A stretch of DNA of 64,000 bases from JAMXLO01 sp963850535 (GTDB taxonomy: Bacteria > Pseudomonadota > Alphaproteobacteria > Acetobacterales > Acetobacteraceae), in NCBI GenBank assembly GCA_963850535.1, contig CAWKMC010000039.1, positions 1 to 64,000 on the forward strand, given 5' to 3'. The first letter of the stretch is position 1. Every line of letters starts with the position of its first letter. The translations under genes and the position numbers were made by a program. Under the pieces are notes generated by a model. The model was not told where the DNA came from, made no database searches, and saw nothing but the letters and a program-made list of their open reading frames with translations. Below are positions 9,226 to 18,889 of this stretch, piece by piece.

Positions 9226-9386
9226 AACGCGGTCCACGCGTCGAAGAGTTAGCTGCTGCCGCTGGCCGCACGCCCGGCATGTTAAGATTTAAGAGCGGCC
9301 ACTTGTGTGTGGCCGCCGCGACCAGTCTTCAAGAACCCACACAACAGTTTCGTCGGCTCCTTCGGGATTGCGGGAATAACGGTCGA

Positions 9387-10797
9387 ATGCAGCCGTCTAC
9401 CTCCCAGCACAACCCTGGGAGGGCTTCGTGCTTCTCCGTACAGCTCTGTGTCACGGTTGGCCTCCTCTTGGCTATCATCGACGCACCTGCCCGCGCCGTG
9501 CCGAGTTTCGCGGCCCAAACCGGTCAACCCTGCTCGACCTGTCATATCGGTGCATTTGGACCGCAACTGACGCCGTTCGGTCGTGAGTTCAAGATCGAAG
9601 GCTACACCATGACGGGCGGCGAGGGACTTGCCTCACGAATTCCGCTCGCCGCCATGGCCCTTGGTTCCTTCACTCATACGAAGACCGCCCAGCCTGAGCC
9701 ACCGCATGACTTCGGCACGAACAATAACTTTGCCTTTGACCAGGTCAGCCTGTTCTTCGCCGGACGGATCACCGACTTTGCTGGTGCCTTCGTCCAAGGC
9801 ACCTATTCTGGCACCGATCGTGCGTTCAGCCTGGACAACACCGATATTCGCTTCACGACGCCAACACCGCTGTCATTCGATTCGACGGAGCTACGGGTCG
9901 GTGCGTCGATCAACAATGGCCCCACCGTTCAGGACCCATTTAATTCCATCCCCGTTTGGATGTTCCCTTTTGCCGTCTCGGGCGTGGCACCTACACCGGC
10001 CGCCGCCACTCTACTCGGTGGCGGCGGGCTTCAGGGCAATTCGCTCGGTGTCACCGTCAATGGGTGGTACCGATCGCCACCTCTATCTCGACGTCGGGGG
10101 CTACGGCACTTATGGTCCGAGCCTGCTCAGCGCGACGGGCAATTCACTGAACCAGGGCGCGACTTCCAACGTCGCGCCTTACGGCCGGATCGCCTATCAG
10201 TGGGATTGGGGTACCCAGGCCGCGCATATCGGCGCCCTGGTGCTGAGTGCCAACATCAATCCGGCGATTTCCGAGCATACTGCTGATGGCTCGTTCGGGC
10301 ATAATCGCTACACGGACTGGGGCATCGATGCCGGCTACCAGTTCCTCGGCGACGGCACGCATATCGGCACGGCCTACGTCCTGTTCGTGCGCGAGAACCA
10401 AGACCTGACCGCCTCGTTCAATCAGGGCAATTCCAGCCGGACGGGCAGCGCCTTGAACCAGGTGAACTTCAACGCGTCCTACTTCTTCCGCAATACCTAT
10501 GGGCTGACCTTCGGCTGGCAATATGTATGGGGCAAGCCCAATCCGCTGCTATTTCCCCCAGCCCCGGTGACGGGCAGCGCCAATGGCAAGCCCAACAGCA
10601 ATGCATTCATCGTCGAGGCCGATTGGATACCATTCGGCAAGCAGGACTCGTGGGCGCAACCGTTTGCCAATTTGAAGATCGGCCTGCAGTACACAGCATA
10701 CACCCGCTTTAATGGCGGAACCAACGACTATGATGGGTCGGGCCGGAACGCCAGCGACAACAACACCGTCTTTCTCTATGCCTGGACCGCGTTCTGA
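9387..10797 (+). pseudogene. Cyc2-like fused monoheme cytochrome/outer-membrane barrel, one frameshift
   Basis: The reconstructed protein is about 469 residues. After a signal peptide (hydrophobic region about residues 15-33, then ARAVPSFAAQTG) it has one heme-binding motif CSTCH at residues 49-53, followed by FGPQLTPFGREFK. The remainder alternates short polar turns and amphipathic strands, ends in Phe (AWTAF), and looks like an outer-membrane beta barrel. This order, one c-type heme then a porin, is that of Cyc2, an iron-oxidising outer-membrane protein. Near 10070 the frame shifts by one extra base: strands up to VTVNGWY are in one frame and HLYLDVGGYGTYG onward in the next. The ATG at 9387 has only a weak ribosome-binding site. 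Confidence 0.7.
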
Positions 10798-10907
10798 GGC
10801 TGGCATCAGCTGCGACCCCCCCGACGTCTCACGCGCAGTGGAATTACAATTATTCAGACGGTCCGGCTTAACCAAGACTGCTGACTGAGTTCATCGCGCA
10901 ACAAATT

Positions 10908-11017
10908 CCCCCCCGCCGAACAACAACAGAATGTGAGGGGGGACGAGGGCGATGCCCCTGCGCGTCTATCTTGTCGGTGGTCGCCGCGACCGAAGCAATG
11001 GCTTGGTTGCGGCGACC
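10908..11017 (+). promoter_or_regulatory. structured leader with strong hairpin upstream of the TIGR03118 gene
   Basis: The 258-bp gap before the next gene contains two inverted repeats. One pairs a C run near 10909-10915 with a G run near 10938-10943. The second, 10979-11017, can fold into a nearly continuous 17-bp stem (GGTCGCCGC pairs with GCGGCGACC, then ACC with GGT, then AAGC with GCTT) closed by an AATG loop and ending 38 bases before the start codon. There is no T-run after it, so it does not look like a simple terminator. Confidence 0.4.
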
Positions 11018-11055
11018 TGGCCGTGTGATCGCAGCTTCAAACAGGAGATGCAGCC

Positions 11056-12165
11056 GTGGACAGTCACGCCCATCATCGACACGTTGCGCCGCCGACCTTC
11101 ACGCAAACCAACCTCATCTCGGACGGATCCGTACCGGCCCAGCAGACCGATCCGAACCTGATCAATCCGTGGGGGGTCTCCTACAGCCCGACCAGCCCGT
11201 TCTGGATTTCCGACAACGGCACCGGTCTCACCAGTATCGACAGCCTTGTGGCAGGCAACGTGACGCTGAATGTCATCCCGCCGGTCACCATCGCGCCAGC
11301 GACCCCCGATGGCGGGCCTGCCGCCCCCACCGGGCAGGTGTTCAATTCATTCGCATCCAGCAATGCGTTCACATTGATGGATGGCAAGCCCGCGACGTTC
11401 CTGTTCGCAACCGAGGACGGCACGATATCTGGATGGAACATGGCCGCCGGGTCAGAGTCCATCATCGCAGTGAATAAATCAGCAGATCCCGCCGACGGCA
11501 GCGAAGCCTTGGGTATGGGCGCCGTCTACAAGGGTCTGGCGATTGCCCAGACGGACGACGGCCCGATGCTGTACGCGGCGAATTTCCGCCACGGCACCGT
11601 GGACATGTTCGACCAGAACTTCGACCAGGTGAAAAGCTTCACCGATCCGAACACGCCGACAGATTTCGCGCCGTTCAATGTCCAGGTGCTTGGCGACAAG
11701 CTGTTTGTGACATATGCGATGCAGGATGATCAAAAACACGACGACGTTGCGGGCCAGGGTAACGGCTTCGTGGACGAGTTCGACCTGCAAGGGCATCTGC
11801 TGCACCGCGTCGCTTCGGGCGGCCCGCTCGACTCGCCTTGGGGTCTGGCCATGGCACCGGACAGCTTTGGCAAGTTCGCCGGCGATCTGCTGGTCGGCAA
11901 CTTCGGTAGCGGCACCATCGATGCGTTCGACCTGAACCATCATGACAAGTTTGTCGGTCAGCTGACCGATGCAAACGGCCAACCGATTGTCATCCCCGAC
12001 CTATGGGAGCTGATCCCCGGCAATGGCGGGTCGGCTGGCGATCCGAACAAGATCTACTTTACCGCCGGTCTGCAGGATGAAAAGCAGGGTTTGTTTGGCA
12101 GCCTGACACCGAACTCGCCGCCATCGATGATGATGGCTGACGGCTCGCATCATATGTCAGGCTGA
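11056..12165 (+). CDS. TIGR03118-family protein (probable beta-propeller)
   Basis: A 369-residue protein of the uncharacterised TIGR03118 family, recognisable from NLISDGSVPAQQTDPNLINPWG and ISDNGTG near the N-terminus, ATEDGTISGWN in the middle, and SPWGLAMAPDSFG with GDLLVGNFGSGTIDAFD in the C-terminal half. The repeated NPWG/SPWG and GNFGDG-like blocks suggest a beta-propeller. It starts with GTG at 11056 behind AGGAGATGCAGCC. Unlike many relatives it has no signal peptide from this start. Function unknown; it follows the Cyc2-like gene on the same strand. Confidence 0.8.
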   Translation: MDSHAHHRHVAPPTFTQTNLISDGSVPAQQTDPNLINPWGVSYSPTSPFWISDNGTGLTSIDSLVAGNVTLNVIPPVTIAPATPDGGPAAPTGQVFNSFASSNAFTLMDGKPATFLFATEDGTISGWNMAAGSESIIAVNKSADPADGSEALGMGAVYKGLAIAQTDDGPMLYAANFRHGTVDMFDQNFDQVKSFTDPNTPTDFAPFNVQVLGDKLFVTYAMQDDQKHDDVAGQGNGFVDEFDLQGHLLHRVASGGPLDSPWGLAMAPDSFGKFAGDLLVGNFGSGTIDAFDLNHHDKFVGQLTDANGQPIVIPDLWELIPGNGGSAGDPNKIYFTAGLQDEKQGLFGSLTPNSPPSMMMADGSHHMSG

Positions 12166-12200
12166 TCGAACTGCCGCGGCACGGCAGGTCCGACGCCTTC

Positions 12201-12548
12201 CTATCGTGCATCCGGCTCGGTCAGCACGGGCCGGATGAAATTCAGTGCGGCACGCAACGTGCGGAAGCGGTTCAAAGTGTCCCAGTCCGGCGCCGCTGCA
12301 ACGACCCAGAACGTCAGCTCCATCGGAGCATGGACGATATAGGCCGGGTCCTGGCTTGATCGCAGTGTCACAACGATCCGGCCGGCAATGCGCGGATGGT
12401 CGGAACGACGCTCACTGACAAAAGCGCGCCCGATGTCGGGGGCGCGTTCCCGAGTGGCGGCGTGCCACTCGGCAAGCTGTGCCCGCTCCCATTGTGATAT
12501 GGGTCGTGGCGGGAATGTAAGAACAACGTTGTCGGCGGCGGACAGCAT
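12201..12548 (-). CDS. hypothetical protein, 115 aa
   Basis: A compact soluble protein with charged N-terminal half (QWERAQLAEWHAATRER) and hydrophobic C-terminal core (MELTFWVVAAAPDW). I do not recognise a family and the ribosome-binding site is weak. It lies between two genes read on opposite strands, with 35 bp to the TIGR03118 gene and 75 bp to the crotonase gene on its own strand. Codon usage resembles the neighbours, which supports it being a gene. Confidence 0.55.
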   Translation of the reverse strand: MLSAADNVVLTFPPRPISQWERAQLAEWHAATRERAPDIGRAFVSERRSDHPRIAGRIVVTLRSSQDPAYIVHAPMELTFWVVAAAPDWDTLNRFRTLRAALNFIRPVLTEPDAR

Positions 12549-12623
12549 GACGGCGCTCGGTTTGGCCGTGAGCGTCCAGACTTATGCCACGCCCGGTTAC
12601 AGACTCGCTGCATTCAGCTTCAC

Positions 12624-13478
12624 CTATTCGGGATCTGCTCCCTCGACAGCAGCAAAGCCCTTGCCGAATGCTGCATCCCGCTTCTGGAAAGCGTACTTCA
12701 CGCCATGCGATTGCATGTTCTGGCGGAAGTCGCGCGCCATCGGCGCGTTGTGGCCGCGCGCGTCGATTTCCGCGCCGATCCGTTGCAACGTGCGAGCACC
12801 CATCAGCTCGAGGCCGAGATTGACCAGCCGCTTATTGGCCGAAAGCAGATGCGGATCGACCAGTCCCATGCGGTCGGCCAGCCGCATCACTTCGGCTTCG
12901 AGTTCGTCGACTGGGACAGACTTCATCGCAAGGCCTATGCGCGCCGCGTCCGCGCCGGTAACACTGTCGCCGGTGAAGAGCAGGCGCTTCGCCCATTGTG
13001 GTCCGCAGTGATACAGCCACATGCTGCCTGGAGGTGTGCCAAGATCGCGCACCGGTGGAAAGCCGATCCGCGCATCGTCGGCCACGATGACCATATCGCA
13101 CAGCCAGGCGAGATCGGTGCCGATGCCGATGCATGTGCCGTGCACCTGCGCGATGACCGGCTTATGCATGTCGAACAGCGTGATCCGCAGGCGCTGGCCT
13201 TGTTCCAGGCGCCAAACGTCATCGTCGATCTCCTGCCGGCCACGATAATCCTCGCCGCGGCCGGAAGAATATTCGCTGAGGTCGGCGCCGGCGCAGAAAT
13301 GCGGACCAGCGCCGCGCAGCACGACACAGTGCACCGGGTTGTACTCATCGGCCTCAAGCAGCGCTTCGTGAAGCTCGCGCAGCAGCCGGGCGCTGAGCGC
13401 GTTGCGCTTCTCCGGACGGTTCAGCGTCACGATGGCGGTCTTGCCTTTGACTTCGTAGGTGATCTGCTCGAACTGCAT
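12624..13478 (-). CDS. enoyl-CoA hydratase/isomerase (crotonase) family protein
   Basis: A 284-residue crotonase. It begins MQFEQITYEVKGKTAIVTLNR; RPEKRNALSARLLREL, FCAGADLSEY (first oxyanion-hole loop) and GTCIGIGTDLAWLCDMVIV (second oxyanion-hole helix) are in family order. In the catalytic region it reads PPVRDLGTPPGSMW where typical hydratases have Glu residues, so classical hydratase activity is doubtful and another crotonase reaction is possible. AGGAGGAAGCAG precedes the ATG at 13478; an upstream in-frame extension is not supported. It is divergent from the enolase-superfamily gene, starts 64 bp apart. Confidence 0.85.
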   Translation of the reverse strand: MQFEQITYEVKGKTAIVTLNRPEKRNALSARLLRELHEALLEADEYNPVHCVVLRGAGPHFCAGADLSEYSSGRGEDYRGRQEIDDDVWRLEQGQRLRITLFDMHKPVIAQVHGTCIGIGTDLAWLCDMVIVADDARIGFPPVRDLGTPPGSMWLYHCGPQWAKRLLFTGDSVTGADAARIGLAMKSVPVDELEAEVMRLADRMGLVDPHLLSANKRLVNLGLELMGARTLQRIGAEIDARGHNAPMARDFRQNMQSHGVKYAFQKRDAAFGKGFAAVEGADPE

Positions 13479-13542
13479 CTGCTTCCTCCTGGTGGCCGCC
13501 GCTTGTATGGTCGGCGTGAACCATGCGCCGAGGAGGGAACCG

Positions 13543-14755
13543 ATGCCAGAGTTGCAGATCGCGCGGATCGAGACGTTCCTGTTCGATCCCGGCCTGGCGA
13601 AGAACCTGCTGTTCTGCCGCGTGGAGACCGAGGAAGGCGTCCACGGCTGGGGCGAGGCGTATGTCACGCCGGGCAAGGAGCCGGTGATCGAGCACCTGCT
13701 GCAGACCATGGCCAAGTACATGATCGGCCGCAGCGCATTCAACATCCGCCACACGGCGCAGGTGGTGTTCGACGATTTCGCGATGCGGCGGGCGTCGCTA
13801 GACTCTGCTGTCCGCATGGAGCGCGATCGAGATCGCGCTATGGGACATCGTGGCGAAGCACGCGAAGCTGCCGCTGTACAACCTGCTGGGCGGCGCTTCG
13901 CGCGAGCGGGTGAAGGTGTATGCGAACGGTTGGTCGAGCGGCAGCGAATCGATTGAGCAGAACCTCGAGCGGGCGCTGAGAGTGAAGGAGATGGGCTTCA
14001 CCGCGCTGAAATGGGATCCGTTCCCCGGCCCCTGGCGGAACTTCATCGAGCGAGAGGATGAAGACCATGTGGTTCGCTATGTGCGGAAGATGCGCGAGAC
14101 GCTGGGGCCGGAGTTCGGGCTGCTGATCGAGGTGCATCGCCGGCTGGCGCCGATGCACGCGATCCGCATCGGCAGGCGCATCGCCGAATACGATATCGGG
14201 TGGTACGAGGAGCCATGCCTGTGCGACAACATCGAGCTGGTGGCCGAGGTGCGGCGCGCGCTGCCTGGTGTGCCGATCGTCACCGGCGAGGCGATCTATT
14301 CGAAGGAGGCGTGGACGCAAGCGTTGGCGGCGCGTGCGGCCGACATCATCAATCCGGACATCTGCAACTGCGGCGGCATCGGCGCGATGCTGGACATCGC
14401 CGCGATGGCGCAGCCGCACGCGGTGGCGATGGCGCCGCACAACTACAATTCCACGCTGGTCGGGGCCGCGGCGACGGTGCAGCTGTCGGCGATGATCCCG
14501 AACTTCTGGATCGCAGAGTTCTTCATCAACCTGAAGCCGGCGTGCGATGCGATCGCGGTGCAGCCGCTCGTGGTGAAGGACAGCTTCGTCGAGCTGCCGA
14601 CGGCGCCGGGGCACGGGATCGACCTCGACGTAGAACGGCTGCGCGGCAAGCCGTACCGTGACATGGGGTCGCGAACCGGCAAGAGCCTGCGCAGCCACAC
14701 CGATGAATTTCCGCGCAAGAACTACGTCATCGGTGTCACTCGCACCGGCTACTAA
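13543..14755 (+). pseudogene. mandelate racemase/muconate lactonizing enzyme family dehydratase, one frameshift
   Basis: An enolase-superfamily protein of about 403 residues. The barrel metal ligands appear in LLIEVH, WYEEPC and VTGEAIY, and MAPHNYN carries the catalytic His of the acid-sugar dehydratase type. The N-terminal capping domain (GVHGWGEAYVTPGKEPV) is read in one frame up to about 13807, where one extra base shifts the rest; removing a G there gives LDSLSAW followed by SAIEIALWDIVAKHAK without interruption. AGGAGGG precedes the ATG at 13543. The likely reaction is dehydration of a sugar acid; the substrate is unknown. Confidence 0.8.
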
Positions 14756-14768
14756 GCGTCGCCGGCAG

Positions 14769-14793
14769 CCTCTCCCCGCCTTCCGGGGAGAGG
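14769..14793. terminator. bidirectional hairpin terminator between convergent genes
   Basis: CCTCTCCCC (14769-14777) and GGGGAGAGG (14785-14793) form a perfect 9-bp stem with a seven-base loop. It sits in the 59-bp gap between the stop of the enolase-superfamily gene on the plus strand and the stop of the VOC gene on the minus strand, the expected place for a shared terminator. There is no T-run. Confidence 0.55.
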
Positions 14794-14814
14794 GGCCATG
14801 CGAACGCGAGCTGC

Positions 14815-15204
14815 TCATGACGCCTTGGCGTAACTGACGACCTCATACTCGATCCCGTCCGGATCCAGAAAATAGAAGCGCCGGCCCGGTTCATAGTCAG
14901 CATGACTGAAGGGCAGCAACCCGGCTGCGATCACGCGCGCCTCGGTCGCATCGAGATCATCGACCTGAACGCCAATGTGGTTCAGCGGCCTACCCTTCGT
15001 AAATACCTCGGGCAGCTGGGCCGTATTGCCCGAGGCGTAGAGCGCCACATAGTGATCATCCGAGCCGACATGGACTGTATGTCCGCCATTCTGCGCCGGG
15101 CCGCTCCAACGGACGTGCCAATCGAACAGCGCTTGCATGAGACCGGCCGTGCGCTTGGGGTTCGCGACCGTGATATTCACGTGCTCAATGCGTGGTACCG
15201 ACAT
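14815..15204 (-). CDS. VOC-family protein, SoxR-box controlled
   Basis: A 129-residue glyoxalase-fold protein starting MSVPRIEHVNITVANP. The motifs GRPLNHIGVQVDDL and FYFLDPDGIEYEVVSY mark the two betaalphabetabetabeta units, with His in IEHVNI and NHIGV and Glu in DGIEYEV as likely metal ligands. GAGGAG precedes the ATG. Its promoter lies in the short gap to soxR and contains a SoxR operator inside a 19-bp spacer, so it is probably induced by redox-cycling agents and may detoxify a reactive electrophile or antibiotic. Confidence 0.88.
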   Translation of the reverse strand: MSVPRIEHVNITVANPKRTAGLMQALFDWHVRWSGPAQNGGHTVHVGSDDHYVALYASGNTAQLPEVFTKGRPLNHIGVQVDDLDATEARVIAAGLLPFSHADYEPGRRFYFLDPDGIEYEVVSYAKAS

Positions 15205-15250
15205 CTGGCTCTCCTCGTTGGCTCAAGCGGAGATCGCTTGCCGGTTGCCA

Positions 15251-15281
15251 TCTGTAGGACCTCAACCTAACTTGAGGTCAA
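15251..15281 (-). promoter_or_regulatory. SoxR-type promoter with operator palindrome
   Basis: On the minus strand TTGACC (15276-15281) and TACAGA (15251-15256) are separated by 19 bp, the elongated spacing that MerR-family activators such as SoxR compensate for. The spacer overlaps a palindrome with arms GACCTCAA (15258-15265) and TTGAGGTC (15272-15279), closely matching the known SoxR box CCTCAAGTTAACTTGAGG. It drives the VOC gene; being 24 bp from the soxR start it may also affect soxR. Confidence 0.85.
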
Positions 15282-15302
15282 GGCCCTTCTCAGGCACCCC
15301 GC

Positions 15303-15770
15303 ATGAAGCCGCCTGTCACGCTGTCGATCGGCCCAATCGCCCGACGGACCGGCATTTCGGTGTCCGCAATCCGGTTCTACGAGGCCCGCGGACTTGTCCG
15401 GGCAGCCCGGGGGCCGGGCAATCAGCGGCGGTTCGCACGCTCCGACATCCGGCGCCTGTCGTTCGCGCTCATTGCCCAGAAGCTGGGGCTGACAATTTCC
15501 GAGATCGAGGCCGCACTCTCGACGCTGCCACATGACAAGGCGCCGACGCGGTCGGACTGGCGTGCCATCGGCGCGCGCATGCGCGGCGTACTCGAGGCAC
15601 AGATCGCCACCCTGCAGAGAACACAAGAGCTGCTGGATGGTTGTATCGGTTGCGGCTGCCTATCGCTGGATCGCTGCGCGCTTTACAACCCGAACGACCG
15701 CGCCGCGCGTGCGGGTCCCGGGCCACGCTTTCTATTGGGGAACAAGGCCGCCGATTTCGCGGACGATTGA
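15303..15770 (+). CDS. soxR: redox-sensitive transcriptional regulator SoxR
   Basis: A 155-residue MerR-family activator with an N-terminal winged helix-turn-helix (IGPIARRTGISVSAIRFYEARGL), a dimerisation helix (about residues 80-112) and the [2Fe-2S] cluster motif CIGCGC followed by LSLDRC at residues 114-125, with the same C-x2-C-x-C-x5-C spacing as E. coli SoxR. Oxidation of the cluster by superoxide or redox-active drugs makes it activate target promoters. The target here appears to be the divergent VOC gene, whose promoter carries a SoxR box. No soxS-like gene is nearby, as is normal outside enteric bacteria. Confidence 0.95.
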   Translation: MKPPVTLSIGPIARRTGISVSAIRFYEARGLVRAARGPGNQRRFARSDIRRLSFALIAQKLGLTISEIEAALSTLPHDKAPTRSDWRAIGARMRGVLEAQIATLQRTQELLDGCIGCGCLSLDRCALYNPNDRAARAGPGPRFLLGNKAADFADD

Positions 15771-15784
15771 GCCCTGTCGCCGCC

Positions 15785-17543
15785 CTACCGTTGTCGCGCG
15801 CGTTGTATATACAACGTCGCATCCTCGTCGAGTAGCAGGCGATCCCGCACCAGCGCTTCAACCACCTCTTCCACCCTCGCCACATACGCAGCCTTCGAAG
15901 CATACCGCTCCGCATCGAACGCGAGATACGTCCCCTCACGGTCCGCCAGTTCCCCCTCCGGCATTGGCGCCCGGTAAAGGTTCCACCCCGTGAACATCCC
16001 GGTCGGTATCGCGATATCCGGCAGTCTCAGACCTGCGATCTCATTGCCGTCCGCGTCCACCTGGGGCACCAGCGCTTGCCATTTATTCAGTGGCGTCTTC
16101 GGATCGGTCCAGTCATCGAGCGCCGTCACATCATTCGCAGCCGCCGGTGGCACCAGACTGGCCATCTTCGGCCAAGCCACCGCGTCCGCCGTCACGAGTG
16201 TCCCATCCGCTATGCGAGGCAACCGAGACTTAGGCGGCTCTCGCCCCTCCGCCACCCACTCATCCAGAGCAACCAGCAGCGCGCGGATCGCCGGCATAGG
16301 ATCGTGCCAGTTGCGCGGATTGCTGCAGGGGCCGGCATCGCGCGGCATGCCGGCCTTGCCGCCGTGCTGGGTCCCAGGCAGGTAATAGCCACGAACATTC
16401 GGCAGCAGTGCGAGGTCGTTGGTGCCGTCGGTATGCAGTAGCGATGCCCCTTTCTGCCAGGTACTCAGTCGAGGTATTGGTCTCGATGACCTTCACATCG
16501 TCGCCCTGCAATAGGTCCCCGGTGACGAACGGGTGTGTCACTTCGGGAAAATCGTGGTCTTCATGCCATGTGCGCGTGCGTGCCGGCTGACCGAATTCGG
16601 TGTTGCAGAACACGCGACCGATGCCCGCCACGTGGGTGAACACGCCGTCGAACACGCGTGAGCCGGATTCGTCTCTGTTGAACCCTTGGGCAAGGTGGTC
16701 GCGCAGATAGCGTCCGGCCTGCGAGATGCCGAAGGCGAGCGCGTGCCTAGGTTCGCGGCCAAGCAGGTCGCGCCCCTCTGCGCTGTTGCGCAGATGCGAG
16801 ACTATGTCGCGCGTCGCTGCGAAGCCGATGCCAAGAACGCGTGGATTGGTCGCGTTATAGCGCAGCTCATAGATCGAGCCAGGCTCTGGCAATGCACCTG
16901 CGGTGAGCGAGATCGTGCGGGCATCGACGAACTCGAACGCCACCTTCTGCCGCGCCGCAGTCTGCGTACGACGCACGGTCAGCACGGCATCGTCGCATGT
17001 CGCCGCTTCATAGGCCAGGCGGAACTGCTTTAGGTCGCCGCCGCGGGTGCCAGAGATGAATTCCTCGCGGATGCGGCGAACGATCGGGACGCCGTTGTTG
17101 GTCGCCACCGGAGCATCGAGGCCGAGGCCGCCATTGGCACGTGGCGCGCCAGGGTCCCAGCCGGACCAGACCAAGGTGAAGCCTCGATGCAGCGGCAGAG
17201 CGTTGCCCAGGTCGGCGGCGCTGGTGGGCTGGTTGCCCGCCTTGCCGGCACAAAGATTGGCAAACAGCATGATCCGGCCGCGATTGTTCACCTCATATAA
17301 GATCTGGCCGTTGCCGCGTTCGGGGTCAGCGGGGCGCAGCATGCAGATGTCGCTGCGGTATTCGACGTTGCCGCGCGCATTGCGCGGTGCCTTGTCGATG
17401 TTGACGATGCTGCGGTTGGCACTGTGTCTGGGATCGAGCTCGCCGATTGCGACGCCATCGAGTCGCTCGTAGGCGCCGGTGCTGCCAAAGCCTGCGCCGC
17501 CGACGAACGGCGCGCGCGAGGTAATTTCGATTGCCGTGATCAT
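15785..17543 (-). pseudogene. alpha/beta hydrolase domain-containing protein (Abhydrolase_10-like), one frameshift
   Basis: A large hydrolase of about 585 residues, recognisable from RAPFVGGAGFGSTGAYERLDG at the N-terminus, ILYEVNNRG, GFTLVWSGWDP, and the nucleophile motif FGISQAGRYLRD. One extra base near 16454 shifts the frame after NTSTEYLA; with it removed the sequence continues KGASLLHTD and joins NPRNWHDPMPAIRALL to the end. The second part includes GTHNRG-like acid regions and ends in a family-typical tail. GGAGGG precedes the ATG at 17543, which overlaps the stop of the upstream solute-binding protein gene (ATGA). The substrate, possibly an ester taken up from outside, is unknown. Confidence 0.75.
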
Positions 17544-18868
17544 CGCGAAAAACCCTCCAGCTCTTCTTGCGCCCAGGCGATCACCTGCGGGATCGATTGC
17601 CCGCTGAACAACTTCGCCAACATCGCCGGCTGCGTGCCGCGGTTATAGATCTGCACCGCGATGTCGGGTGCAGCGGGCGTGCCGGCAACGTGGGGATGCG
17701 CGTGATGCGACGCACGGATGGGATAGTGATACACCGTGCCGCGCGGCGGCTCGACCTCGTTCCACACCGGGAAATCCAACATGCTGTCGAACGGCGGAAT
17801 GTCGAAGCCGGATACCGCCTTGGTTCGTTCTTCCACCTGCTCGCGCTGCGAGAGGTATTCCAACAGATCCTTCGCTGCCTGCTTGTTGCGGCTATACGAC
17901 CAGATCGCCCAGAAATATGGATTGTATGCGACGAACCGACCCTTTGGTCCGCGCGGCGCCGAAATCGTCCAGCAGTCGTGCGCCACCTGCGGCTGGTCGC
18001 GCTTGGCCACGGCCCAAGCCGAGGGCGGATTGAAGATCAGGGCACTCTGGCCCGAGATCAGCGCGCGATTGTTCGATGCGCTGTCATAGCTCAGCACGTC
18101 CTTTGGCAGGAACTTGACCAGCTGCTGGCCATATTCCAGCACCTGGCGTACCGCGTCTGAGTGCACTGTGACATTGCCCTTCGCATCGACCAGGTCAGCG
18201 CCATAGGCAGCGAACAATGCCCCACAGAAATCGACGCAGTCGCCAGCGTTGGACAGGCCGAGTGCGAACGGCATGCCGGCCTTGTGACAGGCTTCAGCGG
18301 CCTTCAGATGCGCCTCCCATGTCCACGCATCTGCTCCTGGCGTGTACTGGTCGTTCACTGGATACATCGACAGCAGGTCAAGCCCCGCCTTGTCCCTGAG
18401 CACGCTGATGCGGCCCACCGGCGGCTGGTTCTGCGAACCTGAATTGCTTGGTACCGCCATCCAGTGGCCATTCACCTTGGCAAGGTATTCGTTCACCTCG
18501 TTGGTCGGACCGTACTTGGCGATCAGCCGTTGCACCACCTCGTCAACCGGCTCGAAGGCCCGCGCATGGTTATGGATCTCCCACACCGGGAGTGCGATGA
18601 CATCGTGCCCGGTTTTCGCCTGCTCCTCGGCTGCCGCAGTGATCAGCAATTTGTTGCCGGCGCTCATGTAGTCGACGGTCACTTCGACGTGGTTCTGCTG
18701 CGCCCAGGCGTTGATCTGCCTGGTCATCGCATCGTTGCCGCCGGGCACCCAATGATCCCAGAAGGCGAGCGCCAATTTCCCCGCGGCGCCTGCGGATCGG
18801 ATATGGACCAGTGGCAACGCGGCAGCGGTGGCTTGCAGAGCGCGGCGGCGCGTTATGTGGGCCTGCAT
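17540..18868 (-). CDS. extracellular solute-binding protein (ABC transporter family 1)
   Basis: A 442-residue periplasmic binding protein. The N-terminus MQAHITRRRALQATAAALP resembles a Tat signal, followed by LALAFWDHWVPGGNDAM typical of sugar/oligosaccharide-type binding proteins. The mature domain has the usual HDVIALPVWEIHN and VYHYPIRAS regions. GGAGGAAGCAACA is its ribosome-binding site. No ABC permease or ATPase is adjacent, so either it works with components elsewhere or it is an orphan. It is coupled to the downstream hydrolase gene by an ATGA overlap and follows the two CoA-transferase genes on the same strand. Confidence 0.85.
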   Translation of the reverse strand: MQAHITRRRALQATAAALPLVHIRSAGAAGKLALAFWDHWVPGGNDAMTRQINAWAQQNHVEVTVDYMSAGNKLLITAAAEEQAKTGHDVIALPVWEIHNHARAFEPVDEVVQRLIAKYGPTNEVNEYLAKVNGHWMAVPSNSGSQNQPPVGRISVLRDKAGLDLLSMYPVNDQYTPGADAWTWEAHLKAAEACHKAGMPFALGLSNAGDCVDFCGALFAAYGADLVDAKGNVTVHSDAVRQVLEYGQQLVKFLPKDVLSYDSASNNRALISGQSALIFNPPSAWAVAKRDQPQVAHDCWTISAPRGPKGRFVAYNPYFWAIWSYSRNKQAAKDLLEYLSQREQVEERTKAVSGFDIPPFDSMLDFPVWNEVEPPRGTVYHYPIRASHHAHPHVAGTPAAPDIAVQIYNRGTQPAMLAKLFSGQSIPQVIAWAQEELEGFSR

Positions 18869-18889
18869 TGTTGCTTCCTCCGTTCCTCT

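Noticed and set aside
12168..12186. Hairpin CTGCCG/CGGCAG after the TIGR03118 gene as terminator
   Set aside because: Only a 6-bp stem with no T-run; common by chance at this GC content.
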